A program made the position numbers and the translations under genes. Of a DNA stretch of 64,000 nt, positions 22,101 to 34,270 are shown piece by piece; the first letter of the stretch is position 1; the number at the start of each line of letters is the position of its first letter. Source of the stretch: Drechmeria coniospora (taxonomy: Eukaryota; Ascomycota; Sordariomycetes; Hypocreales; Ophiocordycipitaceae); assembly GCF_001625195.1 (NCBI RefSeq), contig NC_054391.1, positions 3,917,157-3,981,156 of the forward strand. The letters are read 5' to 3'. The notes under the pieces are model-generated. The model made no database searches. It saw only the letters and a program-made list of their open reading frames with translations, and was not told where the DNA came from.

Positions 22101-23133
22101 TCATCCAAGCAGGAGATTTTAGACCGCGTCTTGAGCACCAGGATCCTCGTCGTGGGCGTCGGCTTCTGGAGCGGCACGCCCATCGGCATCCCCCTGGACC
22201 CCCGCGCTCGACTCGTGGTGCCCAAATTCAACCCTTCGAGGACCTTTTCTCCGGCGGGCGGTCTCGGTATTGGCGGTTGCTTCTTTTCCTGCGACCCCGT
22301 GGTAAGACACCCCCTCCGATGCTTTCCGTTGCCTTTCCCGTCCGCTTACCCTCGACGGTAGGATGCCCCGGGAGGCTACGTGAACTTTGGCCGCACGCTG
22401 CCTGGATGGGACAAGTTCTGCGTCAACAAATGCTTCGGCAATCGCCCCTGGCTCTTCGACAACTTTGACCAACTGAGTTTCTACGTCGTCGACGAAGACG
22501 AGTTCGAGAGCATCTATAGCCGCTTCCAGGCCGGCAAGTACGAGCTCGAAATCGAGCACACCGAGTTTGACGTCGACGAATACTCCAACTTTTGCGAGAG
22601 CGTTGCCGAGGAGGCGGCCGTCTTCAAGGCGAGACAAGAGGCAGCCACGGCGATCGAGGTCGAAGCGTACGTTGGTTCATTCTCGTCGTCGTCGTCGTCG
22701 TCCGCCACGGCGCCCGGTGCTGACTTTGATGCTCTGCAGGGAGAGAAGCTTGTTTGCACAATGGCAGGAGGAGCAAAAGAGCGAAAAAGACACGGTTCCT
22801 TCCCTCGACGATATCGGTAGGTCATCACGTGGGCGGGCTGCCAACCGGCACGGGCGATGGACATTCACGACTGACACTTCACCAGATGACTCGTTCAAGA
22901 TACAGGCCAGCATGCATGCTAGCATTTACAAGATCAAGGCCCAGAAGGGAGATGTGATCAAAGCAGGCGACATAATGGTCATCCTCGAAGCGATGAAGAT
23001 GGAGGTCAACGTGGCGGCCTCGACAACACAAACAGGAATGATGATCCAGAGCATCGTCGTGGCGTTGGGCGACATCGTCAAGCCTGGCGACACCCTAATG
23101 GTTCTCTCGCCGTCCTCGGAGCCTTCAGCTTAA
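19119..23133 (+). CDS. lamA: Biotin-dependent carboxylase with PxpC and PxpB modules (LamA / urea carboxylase-like, no amidase domain)
   Basis: Seven exons: 19119-19571, 19627-19662, 19735-21796, 21850-22301, 22362-22666, 22740-22816 and 22886-23133; 1210 residues. All phases agree. Order of domains: biotin carboxylase (about 1-480; LLIANRGEIASRI, ATP loop KATAGGGGMGLQIC, FLEMNTRLQVEHGITE), then a CT_A_B/KipA/PxpC module (from YTTVQDLPGRVGIGFG), then CT_C_D/KipI/PxpB (SLLVEYDGFKI; RILVVGVGFWSGTPIG), then a biotin carrier with EAMKM, Lys1166 being the biotin site. This is the urea carboxylase layout, but the allophanate hydrolase (amidase) half of urea amidolyase is absent. With the LamB/YcsF gene it supplies all Pxp parts, hence the LamA-like call. 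Exon 2 is only 36 nt. Intron 2 (19663-19734) uses a GC donor. Met 19119 sits just before the conserved domain; Met 19062 is the alternative. Confidence 0.92.
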
Positions 23134-23416
23134 TTCGTCGAGGTGAGGTGATCATCGGTGATCCTCAGCGTCTCCATGCCACGGTAGGAGAATCACGGCG
23201 ATGCCATGTGCCAGCCGTAAGCCGGCAGGCTAGTTTGCTTCGGTTCCATTCCATTGTGCTCCGCATCATACATACTATACATGCGTACATGAATATTAGG
23301 CATATACACTTGTACATGTACATAGACATATATATACATGTATGATATATATAATTCAATAAGTTTCCAATTTCAAGGCTGGCATGGCAGGGCATTGCAA
23401 TGCCCGACAAGACCAA

Positions 23417-25303
23417 TCAAGGAACCAGATTCGCCGAGATCATGGCCTCAAACTCGGCGTAATTCAGGCCGCCGTAAAGCCGCATCTGTTCCCAGGAATA
23501 CTCCAAGGTGTCCAGGACTCGGAAAACGTGCTAAGTCTCGTCAGCGATGGCCGCGCGCAGCCGAGGTCGCTCGCTCGATGCTCGTCAACCTACCTTGAAT
23601 CCAAAATTCTTCATCTCCGTCAACTGCCCCCGCACCCGGTTCTGTTGTTCCTCATCGACGGTGGCGATGCCGGCCGTCAGGAGCGGCCAGAGGATGGCCA
23701 ACTGGTTGATGCCGCTCGAAAAGTTGAAAATCAGCGTCAGTATCCGATCGACGATGGTCTTGATCTCAGGGTCGAACGCAGCGCTTCCGATGCGGCGCGT
23801 CACGATTCGCTCGAGGTAGACGGAACAGCCGAGGGCGTAGGACATGACGCACGCGGCGGCGGTGAGAGCCTCGGCATCTTCTTCCGAAGACCCCGACGGC
23901 ACCTCGTTGATGCCGTCGAGGCGCAAGTATATGTCGGGCGCGGCGTCGTGCCAGTTTCGAATCCGATAGGCCAAGTCTCTGTGCATCATTTCTCGCTGAT
24001 GGCGGTCCAAACCGGAGCGCGAGAGCTTGGCGAACCGGCTGATCTCCGCCTGGGTCGACATGACCCTGGACCAGGAGGCTCGGAGTTGGGCCATGGTGCG
24101 GTCCGCGGGGCTTCGCGAAGTCGCGAAGCTTGGGACGCCGAGGTTGTACTCCCAGCCGCCACCCAAGGTTTCCCAGTAGTCGCCCGGTATCAGTGGTCCC
24201 TCTCCCGTCGCGCAGGAGGCGGCGACGTCGAGATACGACATCATGGACACGAGGAATCGTCGTAGAGGGAGCGCGTTGGACACGCCGAGCTCCTCCGTGC
24301 CCTCGTTACCGGGGTGGGCGATGCGAGGGCTGTAGAGGGAGCGGAAGATCTGGCCGGCCCCCAGCAGGTGGATCTTCCAGGATGCGTCCGTGGACGACAT
24401 CTTCTCGAACATGCAGAGCAGCAGGCTCGTGGCGAGGAGCTCCAGGCTTGCCTTGCTCTGGCCCGAGGAGACGAGGTCGCGCAGGCGCGTGACGACGCTC
24501 CCGTACAGCTTGACGGCGGCATTCCGATCGGCGTACCTGTTCTGGTTGTGGGCGAGTCCCGAGAGGTGCATGGCGCCGAGCGCCTTCATGGTATCCTGGA
24601 GAAGGCCGGAGCGGCCGAGGAGGGTGGGAAGCATCCGGTACGGGTTGGAGTTGGAGGGCGTGTCGTAGATGATGAGGTAGGTCGATACGGTGTGGAGGAA
24701 GTGGTGAAAGTAGAGGTTGTCGACGACGTCCACGCGAGCGGCCGGGTCCGGCATCGTCACTCGGAAGGACGACTCGATGCCCCTGACCGGTCCGGTGGGA
24801 GAAGCACCGCGTCTGGAGGCGAAGTCGAGAGGAGTCAAGGTAGAGTCGAGGTCGCCGGCAAAGGTGATGACGCCGGTGCCGGCCGTGGAGACGAGCGACC
24901 CGGCGTGCTCCGACTGGTACTGGCTGCGACAAACGACATCGTCGACGATCTCATCCGCGCTGGACGAGGCGGGAGTGGAACTCGACGAGGCAACCTGCTG
25001 GTCGAGCGCCGACGATCTACCGCCCGCCGGTTGCTGCGGTTGGCCCTTGGTTGGGCGAACGGCCTTGAAGACGAACTTGCGGTCAAAGTTGCACGACAGG
25101 TTCAGCCTCGTGCAGTTGGTGCAGGACGGCGTGCGCTCGTCGCATTTGACATGCCTCCGACGGCAGTTGACGCAGCCGGTAAAAACTCGCGGGTGCCATT
25201 TGCGCTGCCGCGAGGGAAGACTAGTTGTCGTCGGCGATGTCACCGTGGCCGAGGCGTCGCGATCCAGCTTGACCGGTGCCTCCAGCTTCACCATCGCCTC
25301 CAC
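23417..25303 (-). CDS. Zn2Cys6 transcription factor (Fungal_trans_2 type)
   Basis: Two exons, 25303-23594 and 23530-23417, give 607 residues. The first exon alone would stop just after FGFK. Splicing the 63-bp intron (GTAGGT donor, CTTAG acceptor) adds HVFRVLDTLEYSWEQ and the family-like end MRLYGGLNYAEFEAM. The zinc cluster has Cys 44, 47, 54, 61, 64 and 71, with spacing CX2CX6CX6CX2CX6C and the basic stretch RRRHVKC. A Ser/Gly-rich linker precedes a long helical regulatory domain. The gene is convergent with the LamA-like carboxylase (283 bp between stops), which makes it a candidate cluster regulator; this is inference from position. Its promoter side is a 400-bp purine/pyrimidine-asymmetric tract. 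Alternative start: Met at residue 4. Confidence 0.9.
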
Positions 25304-25371
25304 TCATGGCGGTGCCCGCAGCGCAGAGCAAGGATGGCGAAGGCGCGGGAAGGAGGAGCAGGTAGGATGGT

Positions 25372-25786
25372 GCTGGGGATGAGACGGGAGGTGATACGAG
25401 GCGAAGGGAAGGGATAGCAGGAGAGGGGGGAGGGATACGAGAGGATGGGATGGGATGAGAGAAGATGAGATGGGATGGGATGGGATGGGATAGGGCAGGA
25501 CAGGACAGGACAGTTCAGGATACGGCGGAATGGAATGAAACAAGAACAAGATGGGATAGAGCAGGACACGAGGGAATGAAATGCGACCGGAGCAGGACGA
25601 GACGGGATGGGATGGGATGGGATGGGGTGAGATGGGGTATATGAGATGGGGTACGAGGTGACACGAGATGGGAATGGAATTCCAACGAGATGGGAATCAG
25701 ATAGGAACGGAATGGGATAGGACGGGAAGGCAAGTAATACTGTGGAAGGGTACGGGGATGAGATGAAATGAGCATCGATGGGATGT
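25372..25786. repeat. Purine-rich GGGAT/GGACA tract upstream of the Zn2Cys6 gene
   Basis: About 400 bp in which the + strand is mostly A and G, built from short runs of GGGAT, GGATG, GGACA and GGAAT. The most regular cores are 25446-25495 and 25600-25630. Seen from the gene (minus strand) it is a C/T-rich upstream region ending 70 bp before the ATG. Confidence 0.85.
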
Positions 25787-28700
25787 CCCTGCGTCGAAGG
25801 TGGACGATGGTGTTGGTGGGTGGAGAGGCCCAACTTGGGGTTGTCCCAGCAGGGTGGGATGTGGTGAGAGGCTTCAGGACCATGGACGGCATTCGCAGCA
25901 ACGGCTCAGTCCAAGTGGAGTCCGGCACCGGGGCATCACGTGCAGAAAGGCGACTAGGCGCTTTATGGACGGAGGGTGACGAATCAACGGCTTCTGACGA
26001 GGCCAACCGCCCCGTCGACTAATATGGCGATCCCCGTTGAGATTGGCGCATATAAATGGAGCACCGATGACGGGCTGAGCAACATGTATGCAGGCGTAAG
26101 GAGGTATTCGGTACTCCGTACCTTGGAACAGAGTACCTACCTAGTAGTACGGAGTAGTAGCCTAGTGGTTGGACGGTGTACTTGTTACCAGATGCGCAAG
26201 TATTATTACTGCAAGTATTTACTGCAACAACCCCGTACTTACTTGCACTTACAGTACCTAGTAAGTACTTGCAAGTCCACCGCAAGTAATATGTGCGTCG
26301 GTACTCCGTACAGTGCGTCGCAAGCACCGCAAGTACTTGGATGCTCCGTACCTGCAGTGCCACGAGTGCCCCTACAATACTTTTCATGCTTGAGCTCGGT
26401 CATTGCCAGGACGCCATGTGTGGCGGAGTACTCGGTACTTGCAATTCGTATGTGCAAGTACAAGCACAGCTAGCTATGCGCACACGTGCTGCGGATGCGG
26501 CCTTCCAAGTAAGACACGCGCACGCGTACGGAGCATTTCTTCGACAGGCCTGTTGCCAGCAGCGGGTCATTCTGGAAGGGTGCCTCGGCGATGGTGCCGG
26601 CGTGCGGCAGAGTCATGACAAATGAGCCAAAGGTGGATACGAGCTGCGTTCGAGAACCAAGGAAAACGTTGGGTACGGTTAGTGTCACCGTCAGTATTTA
26701 CTCCATACTCCGTATTTGTATCCAAGTGCTTGTACTCCGTACGGAGTACGTACTGCACTTGCAGTCACCGTTGTCGGCGACCGCCGAACTACGCATGCGC
26801 AGGAACCTACTTACTTACACTTCCTGCAAGCACAGCACGTACGGTGTATTAAGCCGGGTTGCGAGGAGCGTACCTGTTTCATAGCCGATCCTTGCTGCTC
26901 TCACCGAAAATGTAAGATTCAAGTGCGAGGGCATGTGCCGTGTAAAGCACACCGACAACCGCACTCGCCCCCAACGCCGAAACCAGGCACCGTGGTGGCC
27001 CATGCCATCGTCACCGTCGGCATCGTCGTCAGCCGTTGTTTTTTTTTCCCTTATCGCCATGGTGCAAGACGGCGAAGGGGGAGGTGATAGACACATGACG
27101 CAATAAGGCGGTCGGTTATTGATGGGACGGAGGTGCCCCGTACGGCGACTAACAGCAAGCACGCATGGTTATCGGCGAGAAGCTAGCTCGAACGCTACAA
27201 GGATTATTCACCATACTTTACCGCCAAATACGCTCACCCGTATAGCATCGGTACGCAGGGCAAGTAATGATTTCAATGCGGCCATGGGCCTTGAAGAATT
27301 TCTTGAAGCATGCAGTCAGTTGTTGATTTTCCGTTGTAGGGGAAGATGGCATCCGATGGTGGAGGTGTAAGTACGTGTAGAAGTCGCCAAGGAACTCTGC
27401 TGCTTGTATCTCTGCGAGACACTCGCCGAGACACCAGGAGCTTGTACATGTACTTGAGTACTTAGACAGACCCCAGGGTGCGGGAGAGTCATGCATGTTC
27501 AGCCTGATGGGGCCGATGGCCTTTCTAGCCCGTAGCCCCATGAGGGGATCTGGCAAAGAACCCACGAAACTCGCACGGAGTCGAATCAAGTACATGTACT
27601 TCGTATTAGTTCTCTATACGGTACCCGATCATGTACAGATACGTGCGTTCGAAGTGCAAGTACTCTACAGAGTACAGTCCAAGTACGTCCAAGTACGTCC
27701 AAGTACGAGTGCCTTAAACTACTCACTTACAGCAAGTACTGTACAGCACAAGCACAGTACATGCAAGTACGGGGGACTGTACTGTACTCGCTAGGTACAC
27801 GACGTGTATGAAGCCACACTCCATATACTCTGTACTTCCACCTGCTTACTTGCATGCATTACTTGTCTGCGCGGAGTACTTACTCCGTACATTCTGTGCA
27901 TTTGCCAGCAGCCACGAGTACGCATGCTCCTCCATTCGCACAGCCAAGTACCTTGTAAGTAGGTGCAAGTAAGTACGAAGTATGTGCGCAGCATGCTACT
28001 GCTGCACGTGTGTACGGGTAGACCACAGTCAACGAGGCTACCCGACCGTATTGCTCCGAGCAAACACTAGCAATTAATTAATTAATCATCGTACCTTTCG
28101 GCCGCGGGTAGTGCAGGCATCAGAGACCAGCCCGCAAGGACTCGCCGACTCTCGAATCGAATCCTTTCCCGGCCCCCTCCGCCGGCGTGAGCCTCCTCTC
28201 TCGCCCTCCATGTTCTCGTCCAGGGTAAGCTCCCATCGTGCAGCGGCCCCTCGCCGACAACTTTGCGGCTTCTGAGGCCGAGGTGATGGATGGCTCGTTT
28301 CGAAGCAATTCCTTACCATTCGGTGCAGGTGATGCGTGCGAGCAGGTGATGCGTACGAGCAGGACGGCGTCGGACCAGCAAACCCTCCGCGTTCGGAACC
28401 GCTGTCCCGTGCCGGGTCTTCGGACGAGGATGAGCGCGTACGCGTCCAGGCATGCGACGAGGCCATCTGTGACTGGCCGGAACACAGATGAGGCCCCGAG
28501 ATGCCTGCCCTCTCTGCAGCCACGCCGAGGCTGACGTCATCTCCTCGCGCAGGCCCCCAAATGCCGTCGTGGTCGGTCGGTGAGTCGAATGAACCGCCGA
28601 CCAGAGCCTGCCGTCTCATCGACACCGCATCGTGTCGCCGGCGAGGACTTCGTGGCGGACAGTCATCCGTCCAGGCTTGGCCGGCAGGCTCGGTCGTGTT

Positions 28701-31700
28701 GAAATGGAACCGTCCGTCGGGGTGCGAAGCAGCGTCCAGAACAGAGAGCGTGCCGTGCCGCAGCCGTATTGCACCAACCCTCGTGGGTAGGAACACTCGT
28801 ACACGGAGCGTATGGGTATACACGTACAAGGTCAAGGAACGACGTGCGGAACTGGAACTCTGCCAGCCAGAGACGGAGGGGGCCTCTCGGAGCGGTGACG
28901 GCGAGGGCAATTCATCAACAGCAGCAAGGACCCTCCGTGTTCCTCACGTTCAGCAAAACAGAGAGTACTTGCAAGTGCCTTCAGACACCAACATCGATGA
29001 CAACACACAATACTGGGTAATATGCATGCAACGGTATCAAGGAGGATGGCGAGATGGCAGCCTGGCACCCACCCGGTTCAGGCAAAAGGGCCACTTTCAT
29101 GTCGCCCTCTCGTATGCTATGCTCCGAACCACGGGCCAAAACACCAATGATTTGACTCGAATGAGCACCGTGATGGCCACTGCTCGTATTTCCATGACGG
29201 TGCTGCAAACGTGCCATAAGCAGGAACATGAGAGTGCGTGGGTGGGAACCGGTCCCAGCACTCGGTGTGCTATGCCTGTAGTGAACCGCGCGAGTTGCTT
29301 GTAGGCACCCGTACTTGCTGTACACGAAGAGCGGTCTTAGTGGGTGGCACTCACTACAAAGTACAGGCATGTCGGTGGGTGGGTGCGCTGAAGTGGCGTG
29401 CGGAGTAAAGTTCATGCTACTGCGCACTAACATTCCGGTAGGAAATCAGCGGTTAGCGCCGGGTACTGGACAGGCTCTGGCGCGGCATATCGCCGCACCT
29501 CCAGTGCAGATGCGCCATGCCGCCGATTACATAATTGGTGCCTCCGCCCCCGCACCGACCAAATCAAGCTGCACCCTTCAGCGCAAGCACAGCACGGCAG
29601 CGCGCGCAGTTGGCAGCGCCTGAAGTCCCTGCGGGTCATGTCTGCCATCGACAGGCCGAAGACGCTGAATCGCACAGTCCCCTGTATCGCAAAGAAGGCT
29701 GAAATGGGTACCGACGCGAGATACGAATGATTGCTCTGGGATGGGAACGCGACGAAAATACATTGCGTCAATCTACTTGTACGAGGATGACTCGCAGGAT
29801 CGCGGCGTTGGGAGGAAAACCAAAACTACCACTCGAATCGCGCCGATTGAAATTTCAGCTACTCGAGTACCTGTTGTAGGTAAGTAGTCGTGGTCACCTC
29901 GGTGAAACTACTCCATGACTGAGGCGAATGAAGGACTGGATGACAAAGGCTTGCTATTCGACTTTCTGCTGGATGGAAAGGATGGGGTATCGTGCACGAG
30001 TTACGACTCTGTGCGGCTGTCCAGCAAGACCGCACCATGTCTGCGCAGTCTACAAGTGCAGTGCAATACAGCGTCACTTGCACCATGCGCAAACGTCAAA
30101 ATACACATTGCATTCGGTGCACTGAATTGCCGGCAATATTGGTGACGGATTTGCATATAAGTCATGGTTACGGAGCAGTGAGGGTTAATTATACACATTA
30201 ATACTCATGGTATACTATCATCTCCAGAGCAATATCGACGACGCTAAGAAAACCCAGGGGAATGAGAACATGTACTTGCTTGTACAAGTGCAAGTGCAAG
30301 TATTATTAGTATTATACAACTACTTACTGCAAGTACATGCAAGTACATGCAAGTACTAGGTAAGTAATACAAGTGCATCCACACCATCGCATGTTGTCAA
30401 CTCAACGGCGATACAGCATCATGGCAGATTGACTCAGACCTGTGTGCTACCGCTCAAACAAACAAGTGCGGCCATGCAGTGAATGAAGAAAGCAGGACAG
30501 CAATGGCCGGAGGGCTAGATTTCTTGCGGCTGAAAATACTCGTAGGATGCCGATTTGCAAGTGACAATACCGCATCGGGTTCAGCCCGGGCAGTTGGCAA
30601 GTGTGGCACCCAGGTAGGTGTATAGAGCAGGAAGGGCACGACGATTGGCGATTGATATGCGCATGTATTCTGTAGATGTAGCGTACGAAGCAGGCACTTC
30701 AAAACGGGGCCGACGAGAGACGAAAAAGATGCACTGTGAAGCAAGACCATGTGCGGGCTTTATCCCGACTTCTACCCTCCCATTTCGCCTACATGCTCGG
30801 TAGAGTGTTGCACAGCCACTTGCAAACTCGAACAGACGCGGTGGGTTGAAACCCCCTGGGGCAAGATCCGATAGATAAACCGAGCACAGTGAGCACGGCA
30901 CAAGGTGTACAACTAATTTGCTTACCTACTTACAGTACTAGAACGTATAGTGGGCTGGCAAAAGTGTCGATTCACCTTGTAATGGTAGCGCAACCAAAGT
31001 TCCATCGTCAATTTTGTCCAGTGACTGTTGCCTCATACTGTGCTGCACATGTACATGTGCTGCAAGTAATAGCATGCTCTACGGAGTAATTAATGGTACA
31101 CTTATGTGCTGTGCCTTTAATGCCGAGACCGACCCATACTAGCAGTGGTGGAGGGGTGAGGCGGATCCTGCATCCATCAGCTTCAGCTGGACCTCAGCCA
31201 CAGGCCACTAAAGCCGGCTGTTGTCTGCTGTGGGTGGCACTATCTGCCGCTGCCAACAGTCTGGCAAGTACAGCACGAGTATTGCAGTGCAGCGCCTCAG
31301 TGTAGCTGTACATGGTCATGTATGAGCATGTACATGTACAGTGCTGTGCACTACAGTACACACCTATGAATACCTAAGTACCTACCAAGTATGCACATGT
31401 ACAGTGCACTGAACACCTATAAACATGTACATGTACTGTACAGTGCACTGTTACATCTACTCGAGTGCACCAAAGTATACGTATGTACCCCAGTACCTAC
31501 CCAATAACTTGCACAGTACTGTAAGGTACCTAATAAGCAGTAATATTCGCAGTGCTCCGACTTGCATGTACAAGCACAGTACTGTTCTTCGTTCCCTTCT
31601 CCACACTGGGTGGCGCAGATGCCAAAGACACTTGGGAGAAAGTGTAACCGCCTTCGCTAATTTCCTTCCATGATTTGACCGCCCCTTCGATACCTTCGAC

Positions 31701-31798
31701 AGGGACAAAAACCTTGAAACCGCCGACACTGCCCACTGCGTGCGGGTGGGAAGAAAAGTAGGCACAGCCTCCGAGGGGGACTTCGCAAGCGAGACACC
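25787..31798. other. Gene-free region, repeat-word rich
   Basis: Six kilobases without a supported gene. About 26090-28080 and 29860-31590 are GTAC-word deserts. 28090-29760 has normal composition and open frames up to 274 codons on the minus strand (28086-28910), but both strands are equally open and no domain is visible, so I do not call a gene. Decayed coding sequence cannot be excluded there. About 31600-31798 is the presumed promoter of the FHA-protein gene. Confidence 0.6.
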
Positions 31799-32818
31799 AT
31801 GCCGCCCGCTGAGCCGGCGGATGCGAACTCCCGTCGGCCGCGACGTGACGGCCATCTCGACGTAGACGATGACGGCGGCCACCCACGACGGAGCTCACGA
31901 GACCACGACAACCGCCATCACCGTCCCCGCCTCGGCTCCCGTGACAGGCACCGCTCCTCGCTCACCCCAGAGGACGGCGACCGCCGTCGAGGCGGAGAGG
32001 CGCGCACGAGGAGACACCATCGGGAGCCGGACAGGACGAGAGATGGAGAGAGAGCCAGGGACAGGGAGAGGGTCAGGGACCGGGATAGGAGCAAGGACAG
32101 GCGCAGGAGCAGAGACAGGGACCGCAGGCGGAGGCGGTCCCGGTCACGATCAAGGTCACGATCACGGTCACGCGACAAAAGGCGGCGGCCGCAACGCAAT
32201 GATTCGGATCGAGCCTCGCCGCCAAGGGAGCAAGCCGGCAAGGATTTGGTCAAGGTCAAGCACCGAGGCCCTTTACCCTCCCAGGAAGCCTCCTTCGCCA
32301 TCAATAATTGCGAGGAACCCGAGCAGCCAAAGGAAAAGGCCAACTGGGGAACGACAGGTGTTCTGGCGGCCATGTCAAACTCAGTCACCCAGGCTGACGG
32401 CACATCCACCACGCTCAAGTACCACGAGCCGCCCGAGGCACGCAAGCCGTCATCGCGGGATCAGTGGAAGCTCTACGTCTTCAAGGGCGCCGATATCGTC
32501 GACTCGATCGACCTCAACTTGAAGAGCTGCTGGCTCGTCGGCCGCGACGCCGGCGTCGTCGATTTCAACGCCGAGCACCCCAGCATCAGCAAGCAACACG
32601 CCGTCATCCAGTTCCGCTACATCGAAAGGCGTGACGAGTTTGGTGACAAGATCGGCCGCGTGAAGCCCTACCTTCTCGATCTCGAGAGCGCCAACGGCAC
32701 CGTTCTCAACGACAGCAAGATACCCGACAGCCGCTACCTCGAGCTGAGGGACAAGGATATGATTCAGTTCGGGAGCAGCACGCGTGAGTACGTCGTGATG
32801 CTCGCCCCTAGAGACTAA
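31799..32818 (+). CDS. FHA-domain SNIP1/Pml1-like pre-mRNA splicing factor
   Basis: A 339-residue, single-exon protein. The N-terminal half is extremely Arg/Asp/Ser-rich, with an RSRSRSRSRSRSR run near residues 113-125, as in SNIP1. A conserved hinge KANWGTTGVLAAMSNSV and LKYHEPPEARKP leads into the FHA domain (about 222-335). Key FHA elements are LVGRDAGVVDFNAEHPS, ISKQHAVIQF, LLDLESANGTVLND and IQFGSSTREYV. Pml1 in yeast belongs to the RES complex (with Bud13 and Ist3), which promotes splicing and retention of unspliced pre-mRNA; human SNIP1 is the orthologue. A nuclear location is expected. The C-terminal FHA module recognises phosphothreonine. The start at 31799 has a good context (GACACCATG). 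Unrelated genes flank it. Confidence 0.93.
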   Translation: MPPAEPADANSRRPRRDGHLDVDDDGGHPRRSSRDHDNRHHRPRLGSRDRHRSSLTPEDGDRRRGGEARTRRHHREPDRTRDGERARDRERVRDRDRSKDRRRSRDRDRRRRRSRSRSRSRSRSRDKRRRPQRNDSDRASPPREQAGKDLVKVKHRGPLPSQEASFAINNCEEPEQPKEKANWGTTGVLAAMSNSVTQADGTSTTLKYHEPPEARKPSSRDQWKLYVFKGADIVDSIDLNLKSCWLVGRDAGVVDFNAEHPSISKQHAVIQFRYIERRDEFGDKIGRVKPYLLDLESANGTVLNDSKIPDSRYLELRDKDMIQFGSSTREYVVMLAPRD

Positions 32819-34126
32819 ATGATTATGTTCATCGCCGGCATCTGCCATTCCACTCGTTGTCTCGAGAAGCCGCGCCATGCCCGATTCCCACTTCGGGTCT
32901 GTCTGCATCCTGAAGGGCGACTGTGCGACCGAGTGCAGCCCTCACTCGCCATGAGAGAAGCCTCGGCCGCATGGCGAGCCACCCCCTTGTCCTCGTTTGT
33001 CCTAGGAATCCGCCTCACGAGTATGGCGTGCTGAGCTCAGCTCAGCCTAGACTTAACTCGCCTGGCCATGTTGACGGTGATGAAGCCGACGATGAGATTC
33101 GATGGATTCGGTCCATCGAGCACTCGCCTAGGCTTGCAACCCATGCGAGGCTAGTCATGGAAAACCGCCGAAACAAAGGCCGGCCGGGTCTCGCATGGCA
33201 GACCATCGAACCAAGGAACCGTCCCCACATTGGAAAAAGGTGGTGCGGCGTGCCACACAACCGACCTGGCCGTGGTGGTATCGAGGAAGGTCTCCGCGAA
33301 TCCGACCGTCTAGCTTTGGACATGCAGCTCCCCAATGCAACCGCCCTCCTCTGCCGATAACCAATCAGGTTGGATGCTCTCTCGCTCGTCGGGACCTTTA
33401 TTCGAGTCTTTGTCGTCTCCGCATGCCGTGCAAGGGCCCAACCTGGCAACTGGCCGAAGCGATTACGAGCTTCCATACAGAATCTTCGCCTCCTTTTCTA
33501 TTCTTACCGTGTCCTTCCTACCGTGCGACCCCGTACCGTCTGTCGCAGGTCACTATATTCTGCCCACTCGTCTCTCTTGTCTGCTTCGATGCAACCGCCT
33601 ACCACGCACCAACCTGCTTCATCACACTTCGTCGCCCTTCAAGCCCCTCGCCGGCCCCGAGGGAGCTCGGAATGGCCATCTGGTTGACACCTGATCTCGG
33701 ATGATTGTTCCTCTCCGTCATCTGTGATGATGACGTCCTCGAGAACAGGCTTTCGCCAGGCTGAGCTTGCTTGCAGCTATCGCCCGTCGCTAGCCCACAC
33801 CTCACTAAGGTTTGCCCAGCCACCCACGGCAACCTTTCGAGTCAATCCTCACTCGACAGCTCGCACGCAGCAGCGCCTCCGTGGGCGGTCGATGGATGGC
33901 ATGCGTGCGATGTCGCACATGCTCGAACCGTCATGCCTGATGTGATTATTGCAGCCCCTGATGGCGCAGAACCTACCTGTGTGCTGCGGACCCGTCCTGC
34001 TTCCCTGCAGTGCCACCACCCAGACAATGAGCTAGGGTGGTAGGCAGATGGATGGATGGCAGTCTCCGACCAGGGCCGTGACGAGCCTTGAATGCGCAGT
34101 CCTCGCCCATGACGCCGTCGATGACC
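32819..34126. other. Intergenic region
   Basis: 1.3 kb of normal composition without a recognised gene. Several overlapping frames are open on both strands, none with a domain. It ends at the TATA box of the next gene. Confidence 0.6.
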
Positions 34127-34132
34127 TATAAA
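34127..34132 (+). promoter_or_regulatory. TATA box of the SERAC1-like hydrolase gene
   Basis: TATAAA followed by AGGAGG lies 144 bp before the first ATG (34271) and about 240 bp before the first well-supported exon. Assignment is by position. Confidence 0.5.
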
Positions 34133-34270
34133 GGAGGCGTGATTCTGCGCCGAACCCCTGATCCTGGAATCCACCAGCTTCAATCAACACGTGCCAACGC
34201 CACGAGCCCCTTGGGGATTTGTCTTGATCGTCAACCGCGCTTCCTGTGACACGACCTGAGCGGCACTCGG

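Noticed and set aside
19119..23133. Urea amidolyase or acetyl-CoA/propionyl-CoA carboxylase
   Set aside because: No amidase (allophanate hydrolase) domain and no crotonase-type carboxyltransferase; the Pxp/Kip modules and the LamB/YcsF neighbour fit LamA-like better. A stand-alone urea carboxylase remains possible.
28086..28910. 274-codon open frame on the minus strand
   Set aside because: No domain, Ser/Arg/Pro-rich, the plus strand is equally open over the same stretch; no promoter or splice support.
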